DNA of 64,000 nt from Candidatus Binataceae bacterium (GTDB lineage Bacteria; Desulfobacterota; Binatia; Binatales; Binataceae). This document shows positions 44,423 through 54,957 of the stretch, piece by piece. Made by a program: the position numbers and the translations under genes. How positions within the stretch are numbered: the stretch's first letter is position 1; each line of letters starts with the position of its first letter. Where the stretch lies: NCBI GenBank assembly GCA_035294265.1, contig DATGLK010000095.1:1-64000 (forward strand). The letters run 5' to 3'. A model generated the notes under the pieces. That model made no database searches, was not told where the DNA came from, and saw nothing but the letters and a program-made list of their open reading frames with translations.

Positions 44423-45960
44423 CGGCCTGCGCCGGGGCTAGGGCTGGCCACCGGCGACCAGGTGGACATCGAACCATCGCCGATTCTCATTGCAGGCTGA
44501 TTATCCAGCGATACGATCCAGACCTGTGGCGGTGGCAGGGCATTTTCCTCTTGCTGACCGGGGGCAAGCAGGGCGCCGGCAAAGGTCAAATGGCGCGAGT
44601 CCGGTGACCAGATACCGCCGGAAAGCGGGCTGTGGTCGAAAAAGCGCAAAGTCAAATCTTCCGCCTGGGTGGGGAGAAAACTTTGCAGGCGGCGCGGCTT
44701 GGAGGGCGGCAGGTCGGTGAGGTACCAACTGTAGCCTGCGCCCTCCGGCACGACGTAGGCCAAGTGGCGGCCGTCGGGAGCAAAGCTATAGCTGGTCACA
44801 GGGCCGCTGACGAGGGTGCTGATGTTGCCACTGGCCAGATCCAGCAAGCCGATCCCGTCAAAGGAACTTGCGCGCCGGTTTTGCGCCGACGTGAAAGCGA
44901 TCTGTTTGGAATCAGGCGACCAGACGAAGGTGGACAGAAAGGGAGGCAGGCCGACCATTTCGCGCGGTTGAGTACCGTCGCTCGCCGCCACGATCAAGGC
45001 CGCTTGGCCGTTTCCTTTGTCGTTGACCCAGGCCAGATAAGCCCCGTTGGGTGACCAGGCAGGAGTGCGAAAGAGACCCGGACTGGCGGAGAGGACCTTG
45101 CTCACGTGCTGACTTTGATCGCTTACCTCCATCAGGACGACCCTCTGCGGCTGTGGCTGCTCGGACTGATCGCTTGGCGCATAGTTCAAGGCTAATTCTT
45201 TTCGCGCTTCATTCCAGGCAAAAAACAGCGGCTGTCCTTGGGCCAGCAGCCGAGCTGGCGCGGGTCGATCGGTGCGCACCAGCATCAAGCTCAAAAGGCC
45301 CTGATGCTCGACCAGAAAAAACAGCCGATGGCTGCCGGCAGACCAGTGCAGATCAATCGGCCGTCCGATCGGGCCGGAAAAAAGCTCGTTGCTCTGGCGT
45401 TTGGCCAGATCGCTTACATGGACCGCGAAAGTTATGCCGTCGCGTCCCATTCGCATCGAGGTGTAGGCGAGCTGGGTAGCGTCGGGCGAGAACGTGGGTA
45501 GGCGAAAGCGTGGCCGCGGGGCGGTTAGCGTGGGAGGCTGGCCGGGCTCGTCCTGGATCCGTTCCAAGCCCACGCTGACGGGCACGATGCCCTGCGCGCG
45601 CACCTGCTCGGAACGCCCGCTGCAACTCACGCATCGCCGCTGTTCGCTTTGCGCGCTCCAGAGATAGATGTTGCCGTCGGTACCGACGTAGGCGATGCTC
45701 CCCGCCTGGCTAGTTGGCAGCCGTGAGCTTGGCCGCGCCCACGCCAAAGCCGGCGCCAACAGAACCAGCACCGCTCCGATGACGTGAAGCCAAAGACCGA
45801 TTCCCGTGATTTTGCGTACGAACTGCACTGTGGACCAATTGTACCCGCACGTGTCGATGAAACCATCGCCCCCCCGCCAAGGACAGGTAGGATTGCGGCA
45901 AAGGAGCAATGGTGCGTAGGTTTGGGACGAAAGCGGACTAGCTTGGGCGATTCCGACCAC
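44419..45960 (-). CDS. TolB-like beta-propeller protein with N-terminal membrane anchor
   Basis: This is a protein of up to 513 residues with repeated WD40-like PD40 blades (S-P-D-G/S-x-x-L/I-A, W-S-P-N/D) over the last 400 residues. A hydrophobic segment near residue 55-72 (L-W-L-H-V-I-G-A-V-L-V-L-L-A-P-A-L-A) looks like a signal or anchor. The region before it contains a C-x4-C-P and C-G-Y-N-W pattern that may bind zinc if translated. An alternative GTG at 45828 would start just before the membrane segment (469 residues). It heads an operon with the radical SAM and P450 genes. Confidence 0.78.
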   Translation of the reverse strand: MVGIAQASPLSSQTYAPLLLCRNPTCPWRGGDGFIDTCGYNWSTVQFVRKITGIGLWLHVIGAVLVLLAPALAWARPSSRLPTSQAGSIAYVGTDGNIYLWSAQSEQRRCVSCSGRSEQVRAQGIVPVSVGLERIQDEPGQPPTLTAPRPRFRLPTFSPDATQLAYTSMRMGRDGITFAVHVSDLAKRQSNELFSGPIGRPIDLHWSAGSHRLFFLVEHQGLLSLMLVRTDRPAPARLLAQGQPLFFAWNEARKELALNYAPSDQSEQPQPQRVVLMEVSDQSQHVSKVLSASPGLFRTPAWSPNGAYLAWVNDKGNGQAALIVAASDGTQPREMVGLPPFLSTFVWSPDSKQIAFTSAQNRRASSFDGIGLLDLASGNISTLVSGPVTSYSFAPDGRHLAYVVPEGAGYSWYLTDLPPSKPRRLQSFLPTQAEDLTLRFFDHSPLSGGIWSPDSRHLTFAGALLAPGQQEENALPPPQVWIVSLDNQPAMRIGDGSMSTWSPVASPSPGAGR

Positions 45961-46165
45961 GGTTAATTTCTCGCTTGATCGAAAAGCATCGATTGGCCTG
46001 GCTGCGCCATTTCATGCGATGACGCGGGGCATGTAGCCTTGTTACTGCCCTAGATTCTTCTTGGGGGCAGAGTTCGATTCGATTTGCGATGGCGCAGAAA
46101 GAGAGTGTCCCGGCACGCTCCCAAGGACGATTGACACCCCTGCCGGCTACGATCCAAGTTGAACC

Positions 46166-46660
46166 ATGCGTTGGATGATGCTCAGAGCCAAACGGCTCGT
46201 CCCTCGGCGTGCGGCTGCGGCCGTCGCCGTGGCATTAGCCCTGGTGGGTGGGATGGCCTGTTCCCAACAAAATTCCGGCTTTCGTTCGCCCAATGAATAT
46301 ACCCAGGAAGATTCCAACCCGGTGCGCGGGATTTCCTATATCCTGAGTCCGGTCGGAACCATGCTGGAGTATGGTTTGGCTCGACCCCTACATTACTTGG
46401 CCACCCAAACCTTTTTGCAGCCGGTGCTTGACCCCTCGCGCGACGCCGATAGCTGGGAAGAGTACTACGGCAGTGCGACCGACAAGGTGCCCCTGCCGCC
46501 GATTCCCAGCGAGGAGCAAGCGGATCGGCTCGACGAACAACCACTCAGTCGGCTGAGCGAGAAGGATTTGGGTAACACCAAGCCGACCAATCCATCGGCA
46601 ACTCCCGACGCGCTGACTCCGGCACCGCCTGACGCAGGCCAGAAGGACACTTCGCACTAA
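46166..46660 (+). CDS. Putative lipoprotein, uncharacterised
   Basis: This 164-residue protein has a basic N-terminus, a hydrophobic stretch and the lipobox G-M-A-C near residues 29-32, so it is probably an outer-membrane or periplasmic lipoprotein. The central part (R-G-I-S-Y-I-L-S-P-V-G-T-M-L-E-Y-G near 54-70) is hydrophobic and looks conserved. The last 60 residues are Pro-, Asp- and Glu-rich and probably disordered. I do not recognise the family. Confidence 0.7.
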   Translation: MRWMMLRAKRLVPRRAAAAVAVALALVGGMACSQQNSGFRSPNEYTQEDSNPVRGISYILSPVGTMLEYGLARPLHYLATQTFLQPVLDPSRDADSWEEYYGSATDKVPLPPIPSEEQADRLDEQPLSRLSEKDLGNTKPTNPSATPDALTPAPPDAGQKDTSH

Positions 46661-46696
46661 CGCCAAGGCGCTCGATTGCGTGCCATGCGCGTCGGA

Positions 46697-46722
46697 CCCG
46701 CTGGAAGCCGCCGCCCAGCGGG
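46697..46722. terminator. Hairpin between convergent genes
   Basis: A perfect 8-bp stem (cccgctgg and ccagcggg) with a 10-nt loop lies in the 85-bp gap between the lipoprotein and proS stops. It could stop transcription from both sides, but no T-run is present. Confidence 0.35.
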
Positions 46723-46745
46723 CCGGCGACGGGAGCCAAGTGAGC

Positions 46746-48200
46746 TCAATAGGACTTGGCAAAGTAGGCGCGGTTGCCGGGCCGCTGGCACACGATACAG
46801 GGCCCGTCGGGTGCCTGCTCAAGCGGTATCGCCCTGCAGGTGGCACGGGTCTCCTCTCGAATCTTGGTTTCACATGCCGCTTCACCGCACCAGTTAACCA
46901 GTGCCAACCCGCCGCCGCCTTCCCCCTCCATCCGACGCGCCAATGCACCGTAATCGTCGAACGAATGGGTATTGTCGGCCAGTGCCCGTGCCGCCTGCGT
47001 GTGCAGCGCCTGCTGCACCTCGTCCAGTAGCTGGCGTACCGCCTGTGGCAGGTCCGACATGGCGACCTTGTGCTTGCCCATGCCGGCGGGCTGGTCGCGG
47101 CGCGCGATCAAGGCGTTGGCGGCGGCCACGTCGCGTGGTCCGATCTCCAGCCGCAAGGGTATTCCGCGCATCTCCCAGTCGTTGAATTTGAAACCGGGAG
47201 TCAGCCCTTCGCGATCGTCTAGATGGACGCGCACAGCGGCCTGACCGAGGTCGCTTGCGCATCGGCGCGCTGCTTCCAGCACGATTTCGCGCTCCTCGGC
47301 TTTGCGCCAGATAGGCACGATCACGACTTGGATCGGCGCCACTGCCGGTGGCAGGCGCAATCCCTGGTCGTCGCCATGCACCATGATCAACGCACCGAGC
47401 AGCCGGGTCGAAACGCCCCAGCTCGTTTGCCAGGCAAATTGCATCTCGTTGTTATCGTCCAGGAAGCGGATGTTGAAGGCGCGGGCGAAATTCTGGCCCA
47501 GAAAATGGGATGTTCCACACTGCAATGCTCGTCCGTCCGCCATCAAACCCTCGATGGTGTAGGTCTCCACCGCGCCGGCGAAGCGCTCGGCCGCGCTCTT
47601 GCGCCCATAGATCAACGGGATGGCCAGGACTTCTTCGCAAAACCCGCGGTACACCTCCAGCATTGTCAAGGTTTCGGCTTGGGCCTGCTCGGCGCTGGCG
47701 TGGGCGGTGTGTCCCTCCTGCCAGAGAAACTCGCTGGTACGCAGGAACATCCGGGTGCGCATTTCCCAGCGCACCACGTTGCACCATTGGTTGATCATCA
47801 AAGGCAGGTCGCGATGGGAATGGATCCACTGGGCAAACATGTGATTGATGATGGTCTCGGAGGTCGGGCGCACCACCAGCGGCTCTTCCAGTTCCTTGCC
47901 GCCGCCGTGGGTGACCACGGCCAGCTCGGGCGCGAAGCCCTCGACATGCTCGGCCTCCTTGTGAATGAAACTTTGCGGGATGAACAAGGGGAAATAGGCG
48001 TTGCGCGCGCCCGTGCGCTTGATGCGCCGGTCCAGCTCATCGCGCAAGTTCTCCCAGATAGCGAAGCCGTCGGGTCGAAAAACAATACAGCCGCGTACCG
48101 GCGAGTAGTCGGCCAATTCGGCGCGCAGGATGACATCGTTGTACCAAGCCGCGAAATCCTGCGAGCGCGGGGTAACTTTTTTCTCCAGCTTCTCCGCCAT
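46746..48200 (-). CDS. proS: Prolyl-tRNA synthetase (short, archaeal/eukaryotic-like type)
   Basis: ProS charges tRNA-Pro. This 484-residue form lacks the long editing insertion of E. coli ProS and has the extra C-terminal domain of the archaeal-type enzyme. Seen are motif 2-like R-W-E-M-R-T-R-M-F-L-R-T-S-E-F-L-W-Q and the cysteines of the C-terminal zinc domain (C-G-E-A-A-C and C-I-V-C). Two residues, A-Y-F in place of tyrosine-only ends, match the family. The start at 48200 has an upstream cagga; earlier in-frame residues are discounted. Confidence 0.94.
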   Translation of the reverse strand: MAEKLEKKVTPRSQDFAAWYNDVILRAELADYSPVRGCIVFRPDGFAIWENLRDELDRRIKRTGARNAYFPLFIPQSFIHKEAEHVEGFAPELAVVTHGGGKELEEPLVVRPTSETIINHMFAQWIHSHRDLPLMINQWCNVVRWEMRTRMFLRTSEFLWQEGHTAHASAEQAQAETLTMLEVYRGFCEEVLAIPLIYGRKSAAERFAGAVETYTIEGLMADGRALQCGTSHFLGQNFARAFNIRFLDDNNEMQFAWQTSWGVSTRLLGALIMVHGDDQGLRLPPAVAPIQVVIVPIWRKAEEREIVLEAARRCASDLGQAAVRVHLDDREGLTPGFKFNDWEMRGIPLRLEIGPRDVAAANALIARRDQPAGMGKHKVAMSDLPQAVRQLLDEVQQALHTQAARALADNTHSFDDYGALARRMEGEGGGGLALVNWCGEAACETKIREETRATCRAIPLEQAPDGPCIVCQRPGNRAYFAKSY

Positions 48201-48323
48201 AGTCTCCTGCCAAGCCTGTTGTCGAACCTTTTGGGCCTCCACCGGGTTTGCGTTTGCGCAAGGCGGGGAGCAAACCATAATTACCTGTCGCCCCTTGGGA
48301 TTCCAGATTGGGAGAGAGTTGCG

Positions 48324-49025
48324 ATGCGAGTTTTCGCCTTGAGCACCCTGCTGATGCTATTGCCGCTGGTGGCGGTGGCCCAGGTGCCGCCGATGCCCGG
48401 TCCCACGATCAATGTTAGTGGCAGTGGCCAGGTGCGCGTCGCACCCGACCTGCTAAGTCTGGACATCGCGGTGGATACCCAAGGCAAAAATGCGATAACC
48501 GCTGGCGAGCATAATGCGAAGCTGACCCAACAGGTAATGACCGCCGTGCGCGACAGGTTGGGCAGCCACGGCACGGTGCAAAGCGGCAGCTACGACCTCT
48601 TTCCGGTGACTGACAACCCGCCCAGCGGTCCCAGCCACATCGTCGGCTACCGTGCGGTCAACTCGCTGCGGGTACGTACCGCAGATCTGGCTCTGGCAGG
48701 CGCGCTGATCGATACTGCGCTGGCCGCGGGCGCTAATCAGATAAATTCGCTCAGTTTCGGCTTGCATGACGATAGCGCGGCGCGTGCCCAGGCGATCGCG
48801 CGCGCGGTAATCGCGGCACAAACTCAGGCCCGTGCGCTAGCGGCGGCCTTAGGCGTCAAATTAGGTCCCATCCTGCGCGCTTCGACAGCGGGTGAGAGCA
48901 TACCTGAGTCCACACCCCGGTTCGCGATGGCGATGGCGGTCCCGCAAACTCCCGTCGCGCCGGGCCAACTTACAGTCTCGGCCAATGTCGCGCTGGTTTA
49001 CCGCATCGCTGGCGCCAAGCCCTGA
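48324..49025 (+). CDS. SIMPL-domain (DUF541) protein
   Basis: This 233-residue protein has a signal peptide (about 1-19, cleavage after A-V-A-Q or nearby). The SIMPL domain follows, with I-N-V-S-G-S-G-Q-V-R-V-A-P-D and L-A-A-A-L-G-V-K-L-G. SIMPL proteins form oligomeric periplasmic or outer-membrane assemblies with poorly known roles. It starts about 120 bp from the divergent proS. The C-terminus V-A-L-V-Y-R-I is typical. Upstream in-frame sequence overlaps proS on the other strand and is not coding. Confidence 0.88.
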   Translation: MRVFALSTLLMLLPLVAVAQVPPMPGPTINVSGSGQVRVAPDLLSLDIAVDTQGKNAITAGEHNAKLTQQVMTAVRDRLGSHGTVQSGSYDLFPVTDNPPSGPSHIVGYRAVNSLRVRTADLALAGALIDTALAAGANQINSLSFGLHDDSAARAQAIARAVIAAQTQARALAAALGVKLGPILRASTAGESIPESTPRFAMAMAVPQTPVAPGQLTVSANVALVYRIAGAKP

Positions 49026-49122
49026 GCGGCATGAGCAGCGTCGGCGCGGTTAAGGCCCCCTTCCGTACCTTCTCAAGTTGGCGCAAAGGAAAATACCCCA
49101 CGACGGGCAGCGCGCCAACCGC

Positions 49123-50451
<1,329 letters not shown>

Positions 50452-50542
50452 TCAACTCATCATAACCGCGCTGCCACGATGCCGCCACGCTCCTATGCTC
50501 AGCTTCCGGCGCGGCCCGACGGGCAGATGTGGTAAAATGATC

Positions 50543-51598
50543 TCACTCTTGGGCGCGGTCTGGAGCAAAGCCGAAAGTCGCGGTGAAACGCTGGGCGTAA
50601 GCGGGCCAGGCCAGTGGATTGAGCAAGCGCGGCGGCCGTTTGCCGTCCAGGATATCTAACACCTGCTCGGCCGCGATGGTCGCCATGTAATGGCGCGCTT
50701 CATGCGTGATGCCGGCGGTATGCGGGCTGGCCAGGACGTTGTCCAAGCGTAGTAGTGGATGGTCGGGCGGGGGCGGCTCCGTGGCCCACACATCCAGCCC
50801 GGCGCCCGCCAAGCGACCGGCTGACAGGGCTTGGGCCAGAGCGGCCTCGTCATAGATGGCGCCGCGAGCGGTAGCAATAAAGTAGGCGTGGGGCGGCATC
50901 AAAGCGAATTGTTCGGCGCCGATCATGCCGCGGGTCTCGGGGGTTAATGGGCAGTTGATGGAAACGAAATCGGCACGGCGCAAAAGCTCCTTCAGCTCGA
51001 CTTTTTCCGCGCCACGAGCGGAGATTTCTGCGTGCGAAAGATAGGGGTCGTAGGCCAGCACCCGCATCGCGAACAGGCCCGTGCATAGCTGGGCCAGGCG
51101 GCTGCCGACATTGCCGATGCCGATGATGCCGACGGTCTTACCGTGCAGATCGTGGCCCATGAAATCCGCGCGACTCACACCCGCTTGCCGGCGCATCACG
51201 CGGTCGGCTTCGATAATCCGCTTGGATAAACACAGCATCATGCCCAGGACATGCTCGGCCACTGCCTCGCGATTGCCGCCGGCTTGGTTGACCACGATTA
51301 CGCCGGCCTCCGTGCAGGCCGCCAAATCAACGGTGTCGTAGCCCACGCCGGTGGTGGAAATAGCCAGCAGGCGCGGGGCGCGCTTGAGCAATTCGTTATG
51401 GCCGTGAAAGCGGGCGTCCACTTCATCGCGGGAGGAAGTTATTTGATAGACGTGGGCCCGGCTCAGGACCGCGTCGACGCTGGCCTCGTCGCTGCCGTTC
51501 TCCAGCTTCTCCAAGGCGATTTCCGGCCGACGTGCGAGAATCTCCGCATAGACCGGGTCGGCCAAATACTTAACGTAAAAGACATGCTTGGCTGCCAT
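50543..51598 (-). CDS. D-2-hydroxyacid dehydrogenase
   Basis: This 351-residue protein is a second D-isomer-specific 2-hydroxyacid dehydrogenase, distinct from the one at 41356. The NAD motif is G-I-I-G-I-G-N-V-G-S near residues 160-169. Catalytic elements are A-R-G-A-I-Y-D-E near 246-253 and S-P-H-T-A-G-I near 293-299. The substrate is unknown. It is upstream of eno on the same strand with a 136-bp gap, so co-transcription is possible but not implied. Confidence 0.9.
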   Translation of the reverse strand: MAAKHVFYVKYLADPVYAEILARRPEIALEKLENGSDEASVDAVLSRAHVYQITSSRDEVDARFHGHNELLKRAPRLLAISTTGVGYDTVDLAACTEAGVIVVNQAGGNREAVAEHVLGMMLCLSKRIIEADRVMRRQAGVSRADFMGHDLHGKTVGIIGIGNVGSRLAQLCTGLFAMRVLAYDPYLSHAEISARGAEKVELKELLRRADFVSINCPLTPETRGMIGAEQFALMPPHAYFIATARGAIYDEAALAQALSAGRLAGAGLDVWATEPPPPDHPLLRLDNVLASPHTAGITHEARHYMATIAAEQVLDILDGKRPPRLLNPLAWPAYAQRFTATFGFAPDRAQE

Positions 51599-51654
51599 CG
51601 CGCTCCTGTCCTTGCTTGGGTTAATGCCGCGCGTCGATCGATTACCATCGCCGA

Positions 51655-51676
51655 CGCCCGCGCGTCAGCGCGGGCG
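51655..51676. other. Perfect GC hairpin in an intergenic gap
   Basis: A 9-bp perfect inverted repeat (cgcccgcgc and gcgcgggcg, four-base loop gtca) lies between two divergent genes. No T-run follows on either strand, so termination is doubtful. It may be structural or part of a dispersed repeat. Confidence 0.4.
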
Positions 51677-51844
51677 CCAGATCGGCGTTCGACTTCTTCC
51701 CTTATCTTGTCTCAGGGGCCTAATTGAAGAGAGCACTGGCTAAATCCCTGAATTTGCGGCGAGGCTGCAAACGTCTGCCCGCGATAGTTCGGCCCGGGAC
51801 AGCGCGCGATTGGGAAAATTTGTAAAATTACGGAAAGGTAGGAC

Positions 51845-52477
51845 ATGAGGATAAGGACGCTTATTTGGCCCACGATCTCGCTTTGGTTGGGTGGCTGCGC
51901 CTTGCTGGCAGCGCCGGCGGTGGAACAGGTCGGATCGCTGGCGAACATGGCAGGTACTGGCGCTACCGGCATGGTAGGGACGCAATCCACCGTGGCGGTG
52001 AATAAATCGTGGATCCTGAGCAACGATGCACAGGCACGCTACACCCAGGCCCAGAGCCGGGCTTTGCACCGCCAGCATGATCAAGAGTTATCGCGGCAAT
52101 CCACCGCAGTTGGAATTCTGCGCAACATGGCCACGCTGCAGCACGACCCGCGGATCGCCGATTTGGCGCGCTTTGTGCAAAATGGCGGCGATCCGCAATT
52201 CGCTTTGGATCACGCCCTCAGTCGCGAACAGGAAGATAGCTCACGGGCCGAAACGGTGCGGATTTTGCGCGACATGTCGGAAAACGAGCACGCGCCGCAG
52301 CTCTACGAGCTGGCGCGCTGGGTGCAGGCGGGAGGCGATCAGCAGTTTGCGATCAACTATGCGCTGACTCAGGCCGGAAAAAGCAACGCCCTGACCAAAG
52401 CGATCACGCCGCCGGTGCGGCCTGACGGCGCGGCCGAGCAGCCAGTTCCGCTAATTGCGCATTCGCCGCAGTTGTAA
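51845..52477 (+). CDS. Putative lipoprotein with a tandem internal repeat
   Basis: This 210-residue protein begins with a signal and a lipobox-like L-G-G-C near residue 15-18. Two copies of a roughly 40-residue unit follow at about 88-126 and 139-177: both read x-V-x-I-L-R-x-M then L-A-R-x-V-Q-x-G-G-D-x-Q-F-A. The repeat suggests a helical pair. I do not know the family. It is preceded by aaaggtagg near the ATG. Confidence 0.72.
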   Translation: MRIRTLIWPTISLWLGGCALLAAPAVEQVGSLANMAGTGATGMVGTQSTVAVNKSWILSNDAQARYTQAQSRALHRQHDQELSRQSTAVGILRNMATLQHDPRIADLARFVQNGGDPQFALDHALSREQEDSSRAETVRILRDMSENEHAPQLYELARWVQAGGDQQFAINYALTQAGKSNALTKAITPPVRPDGAAEQPVPLIAHSPQL

Positions 52478-52491
52478 ATGCGTGAGTGTGG

Positions 52492-53655
52492 CTAGATCCG
52501 GTGACTGACGTTGTTCAGGCCCCAAGGGCCGATCAGCAGGGAAAGCACGCCCAGCGCGATCGGGGCCAGAGCCGCGGCGGCGATTCCAGTGCGGTCCCAC
52601 AGCGCTCCGCAGGCCAGGGTGAGCAGGAAGGTCGCGCTGTAGCCGATCGTGAACATTCCCGCCGACAGGCGATGGACCTCGTCGGAGTCGGCGGCCAGCA
52701 GCGGCGGAAAGGCGAGGATGAGGACGAAGGCCAGGGCCGAAAAAGTGCCCATCACCCCCGCCCCCAGCAGGCGGCTCCAATCGTGCGGAACAAAGAAGAG
52801 CGCCAGTCCGGCGCCGGTCACGACTGCGGCCAACTGAATCGGGCGGGTGCGTCCGACCAGCAGGCCCGGCATCAGCGCCACCGTCAGCGAGGCCAGCAGC
52901 TGACCTGCGCTTAGCCAGACCAAGGTTGGCGCGATCAGGTGCGTGCTGCCGGCGCGATGGAGGAAGTCGGGGAAAAAGGTGTTGGCACCCCAGAACACCA
53001 GCGAAGTGCCGCTTTGAATGATTCCTAGGCGCCACGTTCGTGGATCGCGGAAATCCGGCCACCATTGCTTGCGCGGGAGAATTTCACGTCGTTGCAGTGG
53101 CCCGGTAAGGGTCCACAGCAACACCAGGGTGGCCAGTGGAAAGAGCCCCCACAAAGCCAGGCTCATCTGCCAGCTTCCAGCCAGCGGTAGCAGCGCCTGG
53201 GTGGTCAGCCCCGCGCCCATCACTTCGCCCGCCAGCAGGCCGTTGGTGTAAACCGCGGTGGCCAGGCCGATATGCTCGGGCGTCCATTGATACACCAGGG
53301 CTGGCAGCGCGGGCTGAAACAACGCCACGCCCATGCCCATGATCAGGGTCATCCCGAACAGCATCGCCAGCGAAGGGCCCACCCCGCGCAAGGCCGAGCT
53401 CAGGCCCACGACCGCGATCCCCATCATTACGGCGCGGCGCGCGTCCAGCCAGGTGGTCAGCATCGACCCCAGGATGGAGGCGCTCGCCATCAGTAGGACC
53501 GGCAAGCCCAGCAGCATCGCCACCATCGTCTCGTCGAGCCGCAGATCGCGATGGATGAGCGGAAACAGCGGTGGAATCGCGACCAGGGTTACGCGGAGAT
53601 CGACGCCCGCCAGCCACAGCATCAGCAGGCGCAACCAGGGCAGAGGATTTTTCAC
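52492..53655 (-). CDS. Major facilitator superfamily transporter
   Basis: This 387-residue membrane protein has twelve hydrophobic segments. The MFS signature between helices 2 and 3 is seen in S-M-L-T-T-W-L-D-A-R-R-A. It resembles the CynX/NimT-like group (cyanate and nitroimidazole exporters), judging by the N-terminal P-P-L-F-P-L-I-H-R-D-L. The substrate is unknown. A cupin gene lies 11 bp upstream on the same strand. Confidence 0.85.
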   Translation of the reverse strand: MKNPLPWLRLLMLWLAGVDLRVTLVAIPPLFPLIHRDLRLDETMVAMLLGLPVLLMASASILGSMLTTWLDARRAVMMGIAVVGLSSALRGVGPSLAMLFGMTLIMGMGVALFQPALPALVYQWTPEHIGLATAVYTNGLLAGEVMGAGLTTQALLPLAGSWQMSLALWGLFPLATLVLLWTLTGPLQRREILPRKQWWPDFRDPRTWRLGIIQSGTSLVFWGANTFFPDFLHRAGSTHLIAPTLVWLSAGQLLASLTVALMPGLLVGRTRPIQLAAVVTGAGLALFFVPHDWSRLLGAGVMGTFSALAFVLILAFPPLLAADSDEVHRLSAGMFTIGYSATFLLTLACGALWDRTGIAAAALAPIALGVLSLLIGPWGLNNVSHRI

Positions 53656-53666
53656 CGGTTGGGGTG

Positions 53667-54014
53667 TTACTTGAGCCAGTAACGCACCTCGAACATCAGC
53701 GCTCCGGTCTGTGACTTATACGGGCCATGCTTCATTCCCGGAGGACGGCAGGCATATGAACCGGCGGGGAAGGTCTTGCCCAAGGTGACATCGGTCAACG
53801 AACCCTCGATGATCCAGACTTCCTCCCAATGGTCGTGGGTAAGTATACCATCGCTTAGCATATCGGCGCCCGCCTCGTATTTGAGCAGGCGAGTGTAATT
53901 GCCGACTTCGGGATCGCGAGTGAGGATCTTCTGATAGACTCCTGGTCCGGTTTGGTTGAGCCGCTCCCATCCCGAAGAATCGGGAATGTGGAACTCCAGT
54001 TCGGGTTTTGGCAC
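53667..54014 (-). CDS. Small cupin protein
   Basis: This 115-residue single-domain cupin has the first motif G-I-L-T-H-D-H-W-E-E-V-W-I-I-E-G near 56-71 and the second F-P-A-G-S-Y-A-C-R-P-P-G-x-x-H near 82-96. Histidines and a glutamate would hold one metal. It resembles ChrR-type cupins and small isomerase/dioxygenase-like proteins of unknown function. It is directly before the MFS gene on the same strand. Confidence 0.82.
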   Translation of the reverse strand: MPKPELEFHIPDSSGWERLNQTGPGVYQKILTRDPEVGNYTRLLKYEAGADMLSDGILTHDHWEEVWIIEGSLTDVTLGKTFPAGSYACRPPGMKHGPYKSQTGALMFEVRYWLK

Positions 54015-54174
54015 GCCGCGCGCCTCCTTTTTTCAGCCTCGGCCAGCGTCGTTGCGCCGCTGGCGGCATAGCCGCGATGACACCAGAAGCCGGCGTGCTT
54101 GGCAATCTTCACACCTCTGGCTTGGCATTTGGGCCACGTTAAGGGCCTCGCACCATCTATCTGTCGGTGCCGCG

Positions 54175-54957
54175 TCAGCCGGAGTGAAAAGCCAGGTAAG
54201 GTGCTAACGCCAGCAGCACCACGGCCAGAGCGTAGCGCAGCCGCGCGGCGGGCACGTGGATGGCAATCTTAGCCCCAAGCATGACGCCGGCTATCTCTGG
54301 CACTCCGACGAAGAGAGCCAGCGGCCAATCGATCGCTCGGCTGGTGCCGTAGCCGATGGTGCCCACGCTGGAAATCGCCAGGGCCTGAGCCTGCGCAGCT
54401 GCCACCGCCATCAGGATCGGGGTATGAGCGGCCACCAGCAACGGCACCGTCAGCATCGGGCCACCCAGGCCCAATAAGCCCGCTATCAGCGCCACCGTCA
54501 ATCCGATCGCCGCCGCGGTGGCACCGCTAACCGCGCGATCGTCGCTGCTGGCTTGGCGCTGTCGGCGCCACACCGCGACCGCCAAGGCAGCCGCGAGCAG
54601 TCCCAGCAGAATGCCGAATCCGCGATGGGAGACCTGACCGTTGATAAACACTCCCGCCGGCGTCCCGACCAGTGCGCTCGCGCCCAAAATCAACGCTAGC
54701 CGCCGGGTGAGCGAATCGCGTAGATGGCCGGTTTTCAGGTAAGCCAGCGTCCCCACGATGGCGGTTGCAATATGGGTCGCGATCGACGTGCCGGCCACCA
54801 GCGCGGGCGTCATGCCGGTCATGGCATAGAGCGCGATGGTCATCAATACGCCGCCCGGTCCCACGGTCGTGATTCCAATTCCGGCAACCAACGAAATCAT
54901 GAACATCAGCGTGAGAGTCACCGGGCGCAGACTAAAAAATAAAGTATGCACCGGCAA
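54175..54957 (-). CDS. TSUP family (TauE/SafE) membrane transporter
   Basis: This 260-residue protein has seven or eight hydrophobic segments and the paired TSUP motif G-P-G-G-V-L-M near residue 33 and G-L-L-G-L-G-G-P-M-L near 163. The family exports or imports sulfite, sulfoacetate and other organosulfur anions. A lipoprotein gene ends immediately upstream, so the two may be co-transcribed. The substrate cannot be assigned. Confidence 0.87.
   Translation of the reverse strand: MPVHTLFFSLRPVTLTLMFMISLVAGIGITTVGPGGVLMTIALYAMTGMTPALVAGTSIATHIATAIVGTLAYLKTGHLRDSLTRRLALILGASALVGTPAGVFINGQVSHRGFGILLGLLAAALAVAVWRRQRQASSDDRAVSGATAAAIGLTVALIAGLLGLGGPMLTVPLLVAAHTPILMAVAAAQAQALAISSVGTIGYGTSRAIDWPLALFVGVPEIAGVMLGAKIAIHVPAARLRYALAVVLLALAPYLAFHSG

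Noticed and set aside
46040-46085. tRNA-like segment with gttcgattc and a nearby stem
   Set aside because: No acceptor stem, anticodon arm or correct spacing could be drawn around it.
47223-48323. Upstream extension of the SIMPL protein
   Set aside because: It is antisense to proS; the true start has a signal peptide at 48324.
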